Positions 36,294 through 46,803 of a stretch of 64,000 nucleotides of DNA are shown piece after piece. The notes beneath the pieces are model-generated. The model did no database searches, was not told the origin of the DNA, and saw only the letters and a program-made list of their open reading frames with translations. Every line of letters begins with the position of its first letter. Positions within the stretch are counted from its first letter, which is position 1. This DNA comes from Sipunculus nudus. Taxonomy: Eukaryota > Annelida > Sipuncula > Golfingiida > Sipunculidae. Position numbers and translations under genes: made by a program. The DNA lies in assembly GCA_026874595.1 (NCBI GenBank), contig CM049315.1, positions 65,281,389 to 65,345,388 of the forward strand, given 5' to 3'.

Positions 36294-36845
36294 CTACCCC
36301 TCCCCCACTTTCTCTAGTGGGGTGATGATACTGGGGTTCCGCTTACCACTGATCTTTTGCCAGTCGAGCCACATTTTGAGGTCTGTATAGAACTTCTCTT
36401 GCTTCACCTTTTCGACATAGCCTTTGCTCAACCTTAGAATGTGATCGCTCACATATTCTATTTCTGCCTTCTCGTGAAGCACAGACACTCGGGTTCGAGG
36501 CGGGAGTCTCAAGGCCGTCCTTAAGGCTCTGTTTTGTAGTCGTTGAAGTTTCATAATGTGGTGCTCTTTGGCTGTGATCAGGGCTATGCAGCCGTACATC
36601 ATAACCGGTCTGATCCAGGCTTTATAAAGGTATATCAAACTTTGGGTTAACATGCCACCTGTCCCTGCTTTTAGCACTCTTAAGCAGTTTAGTCTCGCTC
36701 TGACCCTCTGTTCGATATCCTTTATGTGAGCCGCCCATGTGAGTTTCTTATCAACCGTCAGTCCCAGAAATTTTATCTGGTCTGTGAATTGAATCGGTTC
36801 CCCGGCCAATTTCAGTTCTGGCGCCTTGCCGGCCTTGCTGCCTTT
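36294..36845 (-). pseudogene. Non-LTR retrotransposon ORF2 C-terminal fragment (jockey/CR1-like)
   Basis: The 171-residue open segment contains QIKFLGLTVDKKLTWAAHI, then a stretch with LIYLYKAWIRPVMMYGCIAL and LQRLQNRALRTALRLPPRT. This is the conserved region after the reverse transcriptase of jockey/CR1-type LINEs (FLG...D..L.W..H, then Y.a...p...YG, then L...Qn..lR). The catalytic RT core would lie upstream but is absent. The frame meets a stop at about 36848 and no RT sequence follows, so the copy is 5'-truncated, the usual fate of LINE insertions. The end of ORF2 itself is intact to its TAG at 36293-36291. Confidence 0.85.
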
Positions 36846-36883
36846 CTAGTGCCTACTGCCTTTCTGGTAACACTACTTTAACG

Positions 36884-37016
36884 TAGTCATTCGAATATAG
36901 CATATTTGACCACCAGGGTAGTCAAAATATATATTTGACTACCCCATAGGGTATTCATATTGAGGATGACCACCCTTTCGGGTAGTCATTCTTTAGTCAA
37001 ATGACTACCCCTTATG
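36884..37016. repeat. Cluster of alternating GGGTAGTCA / TGACTACCC inverted repeats
   Basis: About 130 bp hold at least five copies in both directions. One pair forms a perfect 11 bp stem (36916-36926 and 36934-36944) with a 7 bp AT loop. A second pair (TGACCACCC and GGGTAGTCA, near 36967-36989) forms another hairpin. It may be a small foldback element adjacent to the 5' truncation of the LINE. Confidence 0.75.
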
Positions 37017-37566
37017 AACTAAACCTAAATTTAAATCCAAATGAAAAATCTTTCAATTCATTATAGGAATATACATATCTTCATCAACGGTTCCGGGGGG
37101 GGGGGGGGGTCCATGACCCCATTCCACTTTTGAGCTGCTACAAACTTATTAGGAGGTTTTAACCTTTTTTGCGATTGAACCCCCTCCTTTTCCAGACTAG
37201 AGAACCTTTTTTTCATGATTGCTTTTGGATTTCCTGGGTTTTACCTAACCTATAAAACCCTGGATCCGCTCCTGATCTTTGTTATCTAGAACTTTGGCAG
37301 AGCAACTTTGCTGTAAAAACAGACAAGATCAGTTTAATGTATTTATTACATAAAAAACAAACATAAATCTGTTCCATTTGAAAGTCACAATTAATAAAAT
37401 AATCAGTTGAAGGGAATAACACAATATTACTAGAAATATATATCTATCCATGCCATAATTACCTTGTATATCACAATACCCTACTAATTATCAGCCAACA
37501 TGGAGATAGAATAACTGGTTCAAACTTGAATTATTAAAGTATATATCTAAACTGCTAATCTTCAAG

Positions 37567-37625
<59 letters not shown>

Positions 37626-37970
37626 CAGCAATTCTTGTTGACATTTCAATCATATATGATACATTATTCCACAGTACCGTAGCCTCGGTGGAGCAGCTGC
37701 CCCCCCCCCCCCCCCCGAGATTTGAGCATTCAAATGATAAAAAAAATGTTGATAGTATTTACAAGAAAGTGCAATTTAACTGGTGTGTTACCTTTAAGCC
37801 ACATAAATAAAAGCAAGCTGTTATGTTAAGAATAATACCCACAGAAATGCATTTTTATAGCATATATTTTTAAATCCGCCTCCTACACGCTCACACATCG
37901 AATCGAGGATTGACTTTTTGCTTTTGACAAAGCATTTTCTGCCCCCCCCCCCCCCCCCCCATCAGACTTT
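37017..37970. other. Non-coding sequence with homopolymer and TA tracts
   Basis: No gene visible. It holds G/C homopolymer runs (about 37096-37109, 37699-37716 and 37944-37961) and a TA microsatellite (about 37567-37622). Confidence 0.6.
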
Positions 37971-38295
37971 GCTCAGGCTACGCCACTTTTCCAATTTAGC
38001 TTCACCAATAGGTTCAATACAGCTTTGTATTTGTATTTAAATTGGCGGTTTCTCACACTTTCTTCCGAGTTGTTATCCAGATTTAGGATAACTTTCCAAG
38101 CAAAGATGTGTGTTTTAGGGTGAAATTTCCTGAATATGCGAGATTGAAAATGTAAGAAGAGGTCAAGAATGTGACGACGGCCTTCCTCAGTGACTTTGGG
38201 TGGCACACAACTACGCCATCTACGATGAGTTCAAATGGCCCCTCCATGATTTTATCAGTGTCCTTGAAAATAAGTTGTACGGGCTTTCTCTGCAT
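37971..38295 (-). pseudogene. Gene remnant, last exon with a frameshift
   Basis: The acceptor CTCTTGTTTTACAG is followed by MQRKPVQLIFKDTDKIMEGP and, later, VDGVVVCHPKSLRKAV and YIFNLAYSG. From about 38135 the sensible continuation is in another frame (RKFHPKTHIFAWKVILNLDN, then a basic tail to a TGA near 37970). A one-base indel between about 38120 and 38145 would explain this. The exon ends just before a G/C homopolymer tract. Confidence 0.6.
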
Positions 38296-38633
38296 CTGTA
38301 AAACAAGAGAATGAGATTGCCTTCAACAATGAGATAAAAGAAATAAAACAAAAGTTTGAAGTAAAAGAATCTAGATTATACATGCCACAAAGTCTTTCTA
38401 ATTTACCCCCTCCCCTGAGGTTACCGAATACCTTGATTATTTTTCAGGGTGAACTCTTTATTAAAAACTGCATTTCATCAAATAAGTATGACATGTAGAA
38501 TCTATAGAGCTACCAATCTTTCCATAGATAAAAAATGCTGAAGCTGATGCACCTTGCAAAATATGTCAGCTTTTAAAATGTTAAGTGCAGCTTTACTGGA
38601 ATTAATTTTGGGATAAATATTTCTAGATCCTAC

Positions 38634-38713
38634 CTGGGTGTTACTCATGAAGCAGGCAGGATTCTCTCTGAGAAGAGCTGACAGGCCACAAAATGTAGCA
38701 GCAGGCATAACAG
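38634..38713 (-). pseudogene. Gene remnant, exon c
   Basis: This 80 bp exon lies between acceptor TTAAACTCTTCAG and donor CAG followed by GTAGGA. Entering in phase 1 it reads AVMPAATFCGLSALLRENPA and then CFMSNTQ, ending in phase 0. The perfect phase match on both sides is the main support that these pieces are true exons. Confidence 0.65.
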
Positions 38714-39038
38714 CTGAAGAGTTTAACAAATTATCAAGCATGAAAATACAAACAAATATGTTTTGTACTTATCTTAAGTTTATTGATATATTTTATTGAT
38801 ATTCCAATTTTATACTTCACTTAAATTGTAGGATTTGAAAAATTAAAAAATATCTGATTTTGCTGCTCCCATTGGTTTGCAAAATAAAATTGTATTCGGG
38901 CAGAGGCAGCTCATGTTCCAGAAATACATTATAAATCTACAAACTTTTTAAAAACAATTACACGTTTCACTGATAAATAAATTCTGTCAATGCAAAAAGA
39001 AATCAATATAGATATACATTAACATCTGGAAAAATTAC

Positions 39039-39222
39039 CTTTACGGTCCTCCTCAGTACGTGAGCCTTGTAATTTTTCCACAAGACTTTTGATAATGGGT
39101 GGTCGTTTCTTTTCGTTCGTTTTTTGCACCAGCTGAACAATAGCTCTGCCATACTTATTTGCAAATTCGTCCACCTGACTGACAAGGCATCTTGTGGTCT
39201 GTCGCTGGTATTCTTCACCCAT
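39039..39222 (-). pseudogene. Gene remnant, exon b
   Basis: It is preceded by a polypyrimidine tract and AACAG (CAG at 39225-39223), and begins GEEYQRQTTRCLVSQVDEFA after the first codon. It ends CGTAAAG followed by GTAATT. Its 184 bp leave phase 1, which matches the next exon. The segment is rich in charged residues (QKTNEKKRPPIIKSLVEKLQ), likely helical. Confidence 0.65.
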
Positions 39223-39509
39223 CTGTTAAAAAAAGTTTCCAGGGTTTTAAATTTTTCATTTATATTAAAAAAAATACCTAGGTTAAAGGACCGATGATTC
39301 AGAATGATACTTTTTTTTACCTGTTATTCATGTTTCATGTAAATGTATAGTTATATGTTAGGCTATATAAGTGCATTATATCACATCATACTGATAAAGG
39401 GGAATACTTTCAATTTTACAAAACCCCTTTACTTTCGTCAAGGAATAAAAAATTAATTATAAAGTTATTTTATGCATTTAACATCATAGACTGTATGCGA
39501 ACTATTTAC

Positions 39510-39674
39510 CTCATCTTCATCAGCTAGCCAGGGGAATTTCTCCAGAACATCGCCCACGGATGCTGCCTGAAAAACGGTCATGTTCCGCCGGTCAGCCAGA
39601 GTCCTTGTCATGAGGGTCTGGATTTTGACGTAGTCAGGTCGCCTCCGACCGCCCTCTTCTCTTATATCACCCAC
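39510..39674 (-). pseudogene. Gene remnant, exon a
   Basis: It encodes GDIREEGGRRRPDYVKIQ and then a segment ending VGDVLEKFPWLADEDE. The exon ends at GAG followed by GTAAAT, a good donor, in phase 0. Upstream, NYLPERPPVEDNSTVQNHKQW is readable in a different frame (about 39735-39678), so the start of this exon is uncertain and probably shifted by an indel near 39675. The N-terminal Met at 39674 is not convincing as a start. Confidence 0.55.
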
Positions 39675-39704
39675 TGTTTGTGGTTCTGGACAGTACTATT
39701 GTCT

Positions 39705-39796
39705 TCCACAGGTGGTCTCTCAGGAAGATAATTGGGGACACCGTACCAATTCCACAGGTGGTCTCTCAGGAAGATAATTGGGGACACCGTACCAAT
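39705..39796. repeat. 46 bp perfect tandem duplication
   Basis: TCCACAGGTGGTCTCTCAGG and the following 26 bases occur twice head to tail (39705-39750 and 39751-39796). The unit is not a multiple of three and lies in the coding-like upstream part of the gene remnant, so it shifts the frame. Confidence 0.95.
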
Positions 39797-40084
39797 ACCT
39801 TACAGGTCTGATGGAGGTACGGCTGAAGTAGTTTCCAGCCGCTTTCGCTTCTTCCCCATGCAGTCTCTTCTGGACTACAAGCTCACACCTGTCCTTCCTT
39901 TTGCAGGTATTGCAGAACTTTTCTCGAATCCTGGTCCTCTAGTAATTCTTAAAAAATATAGTACACAAAATGCATAATGAATACACTGGGTATGAGTGAT
40001 TAGACCAGTGTTCAAGCATTGCGATCGATAAAGATTTTGACATTGTTTCAACAGTTTAACTAATTAGTTCTTAAATTGTGCATG

Positions 40085-40098
40085 TTTTTTTTTTAAAT

Positions 40099-40131
<33 letters not shown>

Positions 40132-40215
40132 TGTTACTATAGTATATTTATTGTTTAACATATTGCCCAAATATAGATAATATATAATATATAATATATT
40201 ATTAATATCGTTATT
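40085..40215. repeat. TA-rich microsatellite region
   Basis: TA repeats at about 40100-40130 and a TATAATATA-rich tract near 40175-40205. The surrounding 39961-40640 is AT-rich with no gene. Confidence 0.85.
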
Positions 40216-40775
40216 ATTACTATTATTATAACGTGATATATTTGAGTCTATGAAAAATATAAATAGCTGGTGTTTATTTTCCTCTGTGATAAAAATCTTC
40301 ATGCACCCATGATTTGATTACAGTTATTTACAGGGAGGGTAGGAACCACCATCCTCCAATAGTGAGAACGTTTTTAAATATGCAGTGTAAAGAGGACATT
40401 CTGAAGCACCTTTCACAAAGATTATGAGGATTTTCTGTCCTGTCCCTCAACTAATATTCTCATAAACGTCTTCAAGGGGGTTGGGTTATCGTTTTAATAT
40501 TTATATTTCTTTAAATGAAGGATATAAATTGTAACATGTTGATGTCAAGGGAAAAAATGCTCATCTACATTTATAACTTGCAAATATCATCTTTCAAATG
40601 TAATCCTATATGGGTAAAATTATTGATATGTTCAAAATTGTGTTTATCTTTGCGTTTTACCGGTCGCGGCGCTTAGGCACAGCAGAGCACAGATCGTGAG
40701 TTCGCATATCAGCCGGAGAGCCGTGAGATTTTGCAATTGGTCCCCAACCCAAGCCATGAAAAAAATACTCTCCGG

Positions 40776-40784
40776 CCTTTTATA
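40776..40784 (-). promoter_or_regulatory. Possible TATA box
   Basis: The minus strand reads TATAAAAGG, a consensus TATA box, in otherwise AT-rich DNA, with a G/C-rich stretch 30-120 bp downstream. It faces the gene remnant about 0.9 kb away. Core-promoter use is a guess from the motif alone. Confidence 0.25.
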
Positions 40785-41492
40785 AATAAACTCACTGCGC
40801 CTAAAATGTAATGTTATCTTAACGGAGCAGTACAAAACTGTTCTTAATATGGGCAATTTATGAATTAAAAGCAATAAGCTGTGGATAAAAAGCTAATTAC
40901 TAGGGAATAAAACATAAATATGAAAAATGAAAATTAATCACGAATAAATGTGAAAAGAAAAAAGATAATATGAGAGATGTAACAGGTCAAGGGGGGTCGC
41001 GCGTCCCCCCCCCCCTCCCGGATCCGCCACTGGTCCCGACTTAAAGGGGCCCAATCACCAATAAAACATGTTGATTTAACACGACAACATAGCTATATCC
41101 TTTTAAAATAAATCTTGAAACTGTTTGCTTACTCATGTAAACAAGTGTAAAAAAAAAAAACTGGACCGGGCGCGATCACAGGTGTCAACATAAACACAGC
41201 GTTTGGGGCCGTGAGCATCGAGAAGCCACAACACGTTTCAATCAGGAGTCGTCCTGACTAACTTGGCCCAAAAAATGTAATGCATGTTTCTGCTGGCTGA
41301 AACACCGCGTTTTGCGGGTCATAATAGGACCTCCGGTCACACGGCCTTGTTTTGGTAAACATACACACTTGGACTGTGTTTACCAACACGCAGAGCCATG
41401 ACAAACCATGTGCGAGATACTGAGACTGTGTGGTGGGATAGTTCTGCTAGGAAACTTTTGAATAAAGCATAACTGAACATATTGTGTGAAAG

Positions 41493-43108
41493 CAGGGTTG
41501 GCAAGTATAGGCAGGATGGTTTTAACCATAGGTTATAACCTGGTTAAAACTGCCCCGCCTAAAACAGGTTTTTGGCAGGTTTTAGGCACCAAAAGTGCCT
41601 AAAACCTATATTTGTTTAAATTTTGACTTAAATATCTATAAAACTACCAAACTGGCTGTGGTAATGCAGTCAAAAGGCTTTGCTTGGCTTCTGGAAGGTT
41701 TCAGGTATAAGTAATGCATGATTTCCTATTGGCTGGCATTATGCAGTCTTCAAAGAGCCTGTATATGTTTTAAGTGCATGAACCCACGTTTGTGTGGCAC
41801 TTTGTTTCATTAGCCAAGGTAATGTCATTATCAGGACCCTTTGGGTTTGCTGATGCTAACCCTGATGTCCTGCTACCTGGAATGATGTAATAGAGCCTTC
41901 AGTATGCCCCTTGTAGGGCAGGATAACAGGGGGAAGGCCATGCTTGATTAGACAAGTTAATTACTATTTATCAGGGTGATGGGGTCATAAGACCCAATAG
42001 TCATAAGTCCCACTGCTTTGTCCCAGGAGATGTTCAGGTGAACTTTCATACATGACTATGATGATCGATGCAATCAAAGCCCTTGCCCCATAAGCTGTTC
42101 TTGAGTCAAACTTTTTTACAGAGTGATGCAGTCAGGGCCGCTGACCATGACATGTAGGTTTCTCAGGCCTTTAGGTTGAACACGGCCCAAAAGTGTTTAT
42201 GAATACATGTATTCTGTGGTTTGCAAACATATTCACTGCTATATATTTTTTTTTCATTTATCAGTTTTATACTTAAAGTGTTTCATGAGGGATCTATTTT
42301 CTCAATCTCATCATTCAGTTAACAGAGCATATCCACCATTATAAAGACTAAGTATGTGCATAAAATCATAAAATTTGACAAAGGATGACCTAGCTATTAA
42401 GGTGATAAACAACCAGTGGATATTCTTGTTCATTATCAGATAATGTAAAAGATATCATATTTTTAGTTTGTGGCTAGCATAAAAGATCTGTTATAATCTA
42501 AAAAATCAGTCTTTTGCTTTTTGCCCTTTGAAGCTACAGGCATACAAGACACACATGATATGTAAGTGAGATTACAGTATAAAGTATTCATCAGTGTAAA
42601 TGGAACAACTTTTTAAATTCTTGAAAACTTCTTTTGCATATAAAACAAAATTTAATCCCTTGTGATTTATCTAAATGCCAATCAAAGTATCTGGTTATAA
42701 GATTAACCGTATGAGCATTCTTATAATTTGGCTGTAATGGCAGTAATAGAGGTGGGAGACTTCAGAACATGATTTAGGGATACAAGCTTAATCTGTCAGG
42801 GAAATATGTTCATATGGAATACCTGAAATAGTGATGAATTCATTTTTTGTTGTATTTTTTATCATGATTTAATTTATTTAGTTTGAACAAAGTGTTCCTC
42901 ACTTTTAATTTGTTGAGCTTATTTCTTTAATGCATATACCTGTTTAACAATGAAACATGGTTAAACTGGTCACAGGTGAGGGTATGTAAGGTTTGAGGCA
43001 GTTATAGGCAGTTTTAGGCAGGTTATAACCTATTTTAGGCAGTTAAAGGCAGGTTTTAGGCTCTGTCCTGCCGAAAACAGGTTTTAGGCAGCCTAAAACC
43101 CAACCCTG
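41493..43108. mobile_element. hAT-like DNA transposon, non-autonomous (1,616 bp)
   Basis: The element starts CAGGGTTGGC and ends CCAACCCTG, giving 9 bp perfect terminal inverted repeats of hAT type. It is flanked by the 8 bp duplication TGTGAAAG (41485-41492 and 43109-43116), the hAT target length. Subterminal regions are full of TTTTAGGCAGG and its complement (left end about 41530-41610, right end about 43000-43098), as expected for transposase binding sites. No transposase frame is present, so it depends on a related autonomous copy. The intact target duplication suggests a fairly recent insertion. Confidence 0.93.
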
Positions 43109-43116
43109 TGTGAAAG

Positions 43117-44037
43117 AATAGGCATAATAGTGCTTCGATTATGTCCCTAGATGATGAACTATAGAACTCAATTTCGTTTTGACCAGACAGAAAAACAGAA
43201 CATGGGGGAAAAACTGAGGAGAAGAAAATAAGCAGGTTGATGAAAGGTGCCATTTCCTTTTAAATCAATCGAATCTGATAGCGTGATGTCACATTATATC
43301 TATAATGGGGGCCCGATCACCTATCTGACCTTTATGAACTTAAGGTAATACCTTGGTGCTTTTATAATAAAAAAATAAGCCAGAAAACGTGGATATCACA
43401 ACACACAGACCACTTGTTCTATTTATATAAACGTGTTTATAATATGTTGGGGCCCGCTAAAATAATCAAATCAAATTCAGCAAGTGCATCTGGCAGCAAG
43501 TCAGATAAGCAAGAACTTTGCAAATGGCGTTTAGCAAACAAGTGACCTTTCTATATATATGCAACCGATCAACTTAGGTTACATGTTTTTTCCCGTTTGT
43601 CAATATTGCTGTGTTTACAAACATGTTGTTGATAAACAAGTTCATACATCCTTCACGAAGGTGTTATAATAACTTTCACAACCAGATTACACTGAGATCA
43701 TTAATACATACACAGAGGGATCCGGAAATCACATAAATTCTTTTTCAATGGTAGATGAATGGACACCTTTTTTATATTAAATGATGGAAAAATGGAACTG
43801 AAAAAACAACCGCTTTTACACAGTTGGTACATTACTATTGTTTGTATATAGACACTTTATTTAAATATGACAAGGACGTTCAAATTAATCGTCCTTTACT
43901 AGACACGGCTACTTGCTATAAATGAAAATTAAACGCTAAATTTAGTATAAGTATTCATATTTTTTATGTTTCAAAATAATTCCACAGTTTATATGAACCA
44001 ATGCTGTCGTAACAAATAATAGGATACATATGACGGG

Positions 44038-44080
<43 letters not shown>

Positions 44081-44413
44081 TTTATAACAAGATAAGACAA
44101 TTTACCATGTAAATTATACTATCCTAGACTATGAATGGCACGTGTGTCACTTGCGGATGGACTGATGGAAAAATATGCAATTTTGTTTTGTAAATATTTC
44201 AATGGGCTTTGTATTGTAAAATTAAAAGATTAAATAAATATAGATATATTAGTTTGTTGTAAGGTTAAAAAAAGTAATCAAAACGAGTTCGTATATCATC
44301 ATAAAAGGGCAACACTAAATATTATATTAGCATGCATGCATTAATACTGTAGATAACATGCTATGTTTTGACTCCTGTAGTCCAGATCATATTTAAGACA
44401 AAATATATATTTA
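43117..44413. other. AT-rich non-coding sequence
   Basis: No gene or structural RNA recognised. A TA microsatellite lies at about 44041-44076. GGGCCCGATCACC near 43310 resembles GGGGCCCAATCACC at 41046, so the hAT element may sit inside an older repeat. Confidence 0.5.
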
Positions 44414-44418
44414 AGGAC

Positions 44419-44740
44419 TAAGGATTAGGCGAAAAAAATAAAAGGGTATGGTTCTCAGGCACTTTTTTCAGAAATCAATGCGGGCGGGCGGTATTTTATT
44501 TTGACTTTTTTTTGTATGTTTCGATAAAATGTTATATGATCAGGGAAAAGCATGTAAATGACAGGTTTCTTCTTGTTAAACAGGCAAAATCACTACATAA
44601 CAATGGAAATCGTATCGAAATTGTATTATTTTACCATTTTGAATGACAAAATCACAATAAAAATGTTTGATGCGGGGGGTTAAAATTGACGCGGGCTGTG
44701 CCTGGGAACTATACCTTTTATTTTTTTGCCTTAGTCCAGG
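44419..44740. mobile_element. MITE with long inverted termini, copy 1
   Basis: The left end (44419-44462) contains AAAAAAATAAAAGGGTATGG and CTCAGGCAC. The reverse complement of the right end (44697-44740) contains AAAAAAATAAAAGGTATAG and CCCAGGCAC. The arms pair over about 35-40 bp with a few mismatches. The centre contains GCGGGCGGGCGG near one end and GCGGGGGGTTAAAATTGACG near the other. At ~320 bp with no coding it fits a MITE. Confidence 0.75.
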
Positions 44741-45627
44741 AATTTGTTTCTTAACAAAGAAATGAAAATGGCATTCATGCATTAAATATAATCATGTGTG
44801 ATAATGAAGGTCTTTTTTTTAATAAATCAAAATTTTCCATTTCATATTGCATATTTATGAAATAAGCTAATATATAATTTTTCAAATGCAAACAGTTTTT
44901 CTTTTACATTTTAAGATTCATTTTATTGGCCATAACAGATTTTGATATAGGCCAATATGAGTTTGATCAAGCGATTTAATATTGATATTTCTTAATTAAT
45001 ACACTCTTTCTCCGGGTATTTTGAAGAATTCTTTATATTATATTATTATATATTCGTTAAATGTATGTTTCATAAAAGAGGTTAATAGAGGTTGACCTGG
45101 AAGATGTAGAATGTGTTTCTATGGTAAAATAGATAAAGTAGTTTGTTACTATTAGAGCTCGAATGTACAGAACCTCTAATGGCCTGATACTGTTTAACAA
45201 TTCCATATAAAGCTTAAAAGGATACAAATGGTATAAATAATTATCGAAAAAAAATTGCATGTTGGGTGATGCCGGTTTATTTGATACGGACACCAACCCA
45301 TCAAACTAATATACGTAAATGCCAGGATTAATTTATATTTTTAAATATACGTTGAATATGTAAACTGATTTTTGCATTTTTATGAATATCGCAATATTAA
45401 CTGGTATTGTATATTAAGGCAGACTGTTAAATTACATTTACAGGGATATTTATAATAGCTGTAGGCTTTTAAGAATATCATGAATTGATTCAGCATATAC
45501 TGACATTTGGTTGATTTCTAGAAGCTGAAAAATCCCCATTAAAGAGCAGTGGCAACTTTTATTAACTAGTTTACTTTCTTCCCTCCTTAATTTTGACCAA
45601 TGTTCCGTGTTTCTGTCTGGTCCGCAC

Positions 45628-46803
45628 TGGGCCGATCAGCGTGTTGGCGTGTGAGCTGACCAGCGTGTTGGGATGTGAGTCGATCAGCGTGGTGGCGTTT
45701 CAGCTGACCAGCGTGTTGGCGTGTGAGTCGATCAGCTTGTTGGCGTGTGAGCTGACCAGCGTGTTGGCGTGTGAGTCGATCAGCTTGTTGGTGTGTGAGC
45801 TGACCAGCGTGTTGGCGTGTGAGCTGACCAGCGTGTCGGGATGTGAGTTGATCAGCGTGTTGGCGTTTCAGCTGACCAGCGTGTTGGGATGCGAGTCGAT
45901 TGAGCGTGTTGGCGTTTCAGCTGACCAGCGTGTTGGCGTGTGAGTCGATCAGCTTGTTGGCGTGTGAGCTAACTAGCGTGTTGGGATGTGAGTCGATCAG
46001 CTTGTTGGCGTGTGAGCTAACCAGCGTGTTGGGATGTGAGTCAATCAGCTTGTTGGCGTGTGAGCTAACCAGCGTGTTGGCGTGTGAGCTAACCAGCGTG
46101 TCGGGATGTGAGTTGATCAGCGTGTTGGCGTTTCAGCTGACCAGCGTGTTGGGATGTGAGTCGATCAGCGTGGTGGCGTTTCAGCTGACCAGCGTGTTGG
46201 CGTGTGAGTGGATCAGCTTGTTGGCGTGTGAGCTGACCAGCGTGTTGGGATGTGAGTCAATCAGCTTGTTGGCGTGTGAGCTAACCAGCGTGTTGGCGTG
46301 TGAGCTAACCAGCGTGTCGGGATGTGAGTTGATCAGCGTGTTGGCGTTTCAGCTGACCAGCATGTTGGGATGCGAGTCGATTGAGCGTGTTGGCGTTTCA
46401 GCTGACCAGCGTGTTGGCGTGTGATTCGATCAGCTTGTTGGCGTGTGAGCTAACTAGCGTGTTGGGGTGTGAGTCGATCAGCGTGTTGGCGTTTCAGCTG
46501 ACCAGCGTGTTGGGATGTGAGTTGATCAGCGTGTTGGCGTTTCAGCTGACCAGCGTGTTGGGATGTGAGTCGATTGAGCGTGTTGGCGTTTCAGCTGACC
46601 AGCGTGTTGGCGTGTGAGTCGATCAGCTTGTTGGCGTTTGAGCTAACTAGCGTGTTGGGATATGTGAGTCGATCAGCTTGTTGGCGTGTGAGCTAACCAG
46701 CGTGTTGGGGTGCGAGTCGATCAGCTTGTTGGCGTTTGAGCTGACCAGCGTGTTGGGGTGTGAGTGGATCAGCGTTTTGGGATGCGAGTTGATCAGATCA
46801 GCG
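45628..46803 (+). repeat. 24-bp minisatellite (about 49 units)
   Basis: Units follow GCGTGTTGGCGTGTGAGCTGACCA with variants (GGGATGTGAG, GTTTCAGCTG, GAGTCGATCA). Because 24 is a multiple of three, long open frames with an eight-residue period appear. They are ended by irregular units such as GTCGATTGAGCG (about 45896, 46376 and 46570), which add one base. That irregular unit recurs with its neighbours, showing a higher-order pattern of about 480 and 190 bp. Confidence 0.95.

Larger units (their letters stand above)
37971..39960 (-). pseudogene. Spliced gene remnant of an uncharacterised animal family, frameshifted
   Basis: Four pieces on the minus strand join through good splice sites with compatible phases: 39674-39510, 39222-39039, 38713-38634 and 38295-37971 (detailed separately). 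The combined layout resembles a C-terminal region seen in uncharacterised SAMD3-like or transposon-related animal proteins: NYLPERPP, then RRPDYVKIQTLMTRTLADRR, then a VDGVVVCHP...YIFNLAYS ending. That family recognition is from memory and unsure. Three lesions argue for a pseudogene: a frame break before GDIREEGG (near 39675), a 46 bp tandem duplication (not a multiple of three) in the upstream coding-like part at 39705-39796, and a one-base frame change near 38120-38145. Confidence 0.55.

Noticed and set aside
40650-40730. tRNA-like stretch (GCTTAGGCACAGCAGAGCAC, later GAGTTCGCATATC)
   Set aside because: Both boxes deviate from consensus and the spacing is short; possibly a decayed SINE but not supportable.
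45593-46617. Protein with an eight-residue repeat
   Set aside because: The frame persists only because the minisatellite unit is 24 bp; there is no start context, signal or flanking coding sequence.
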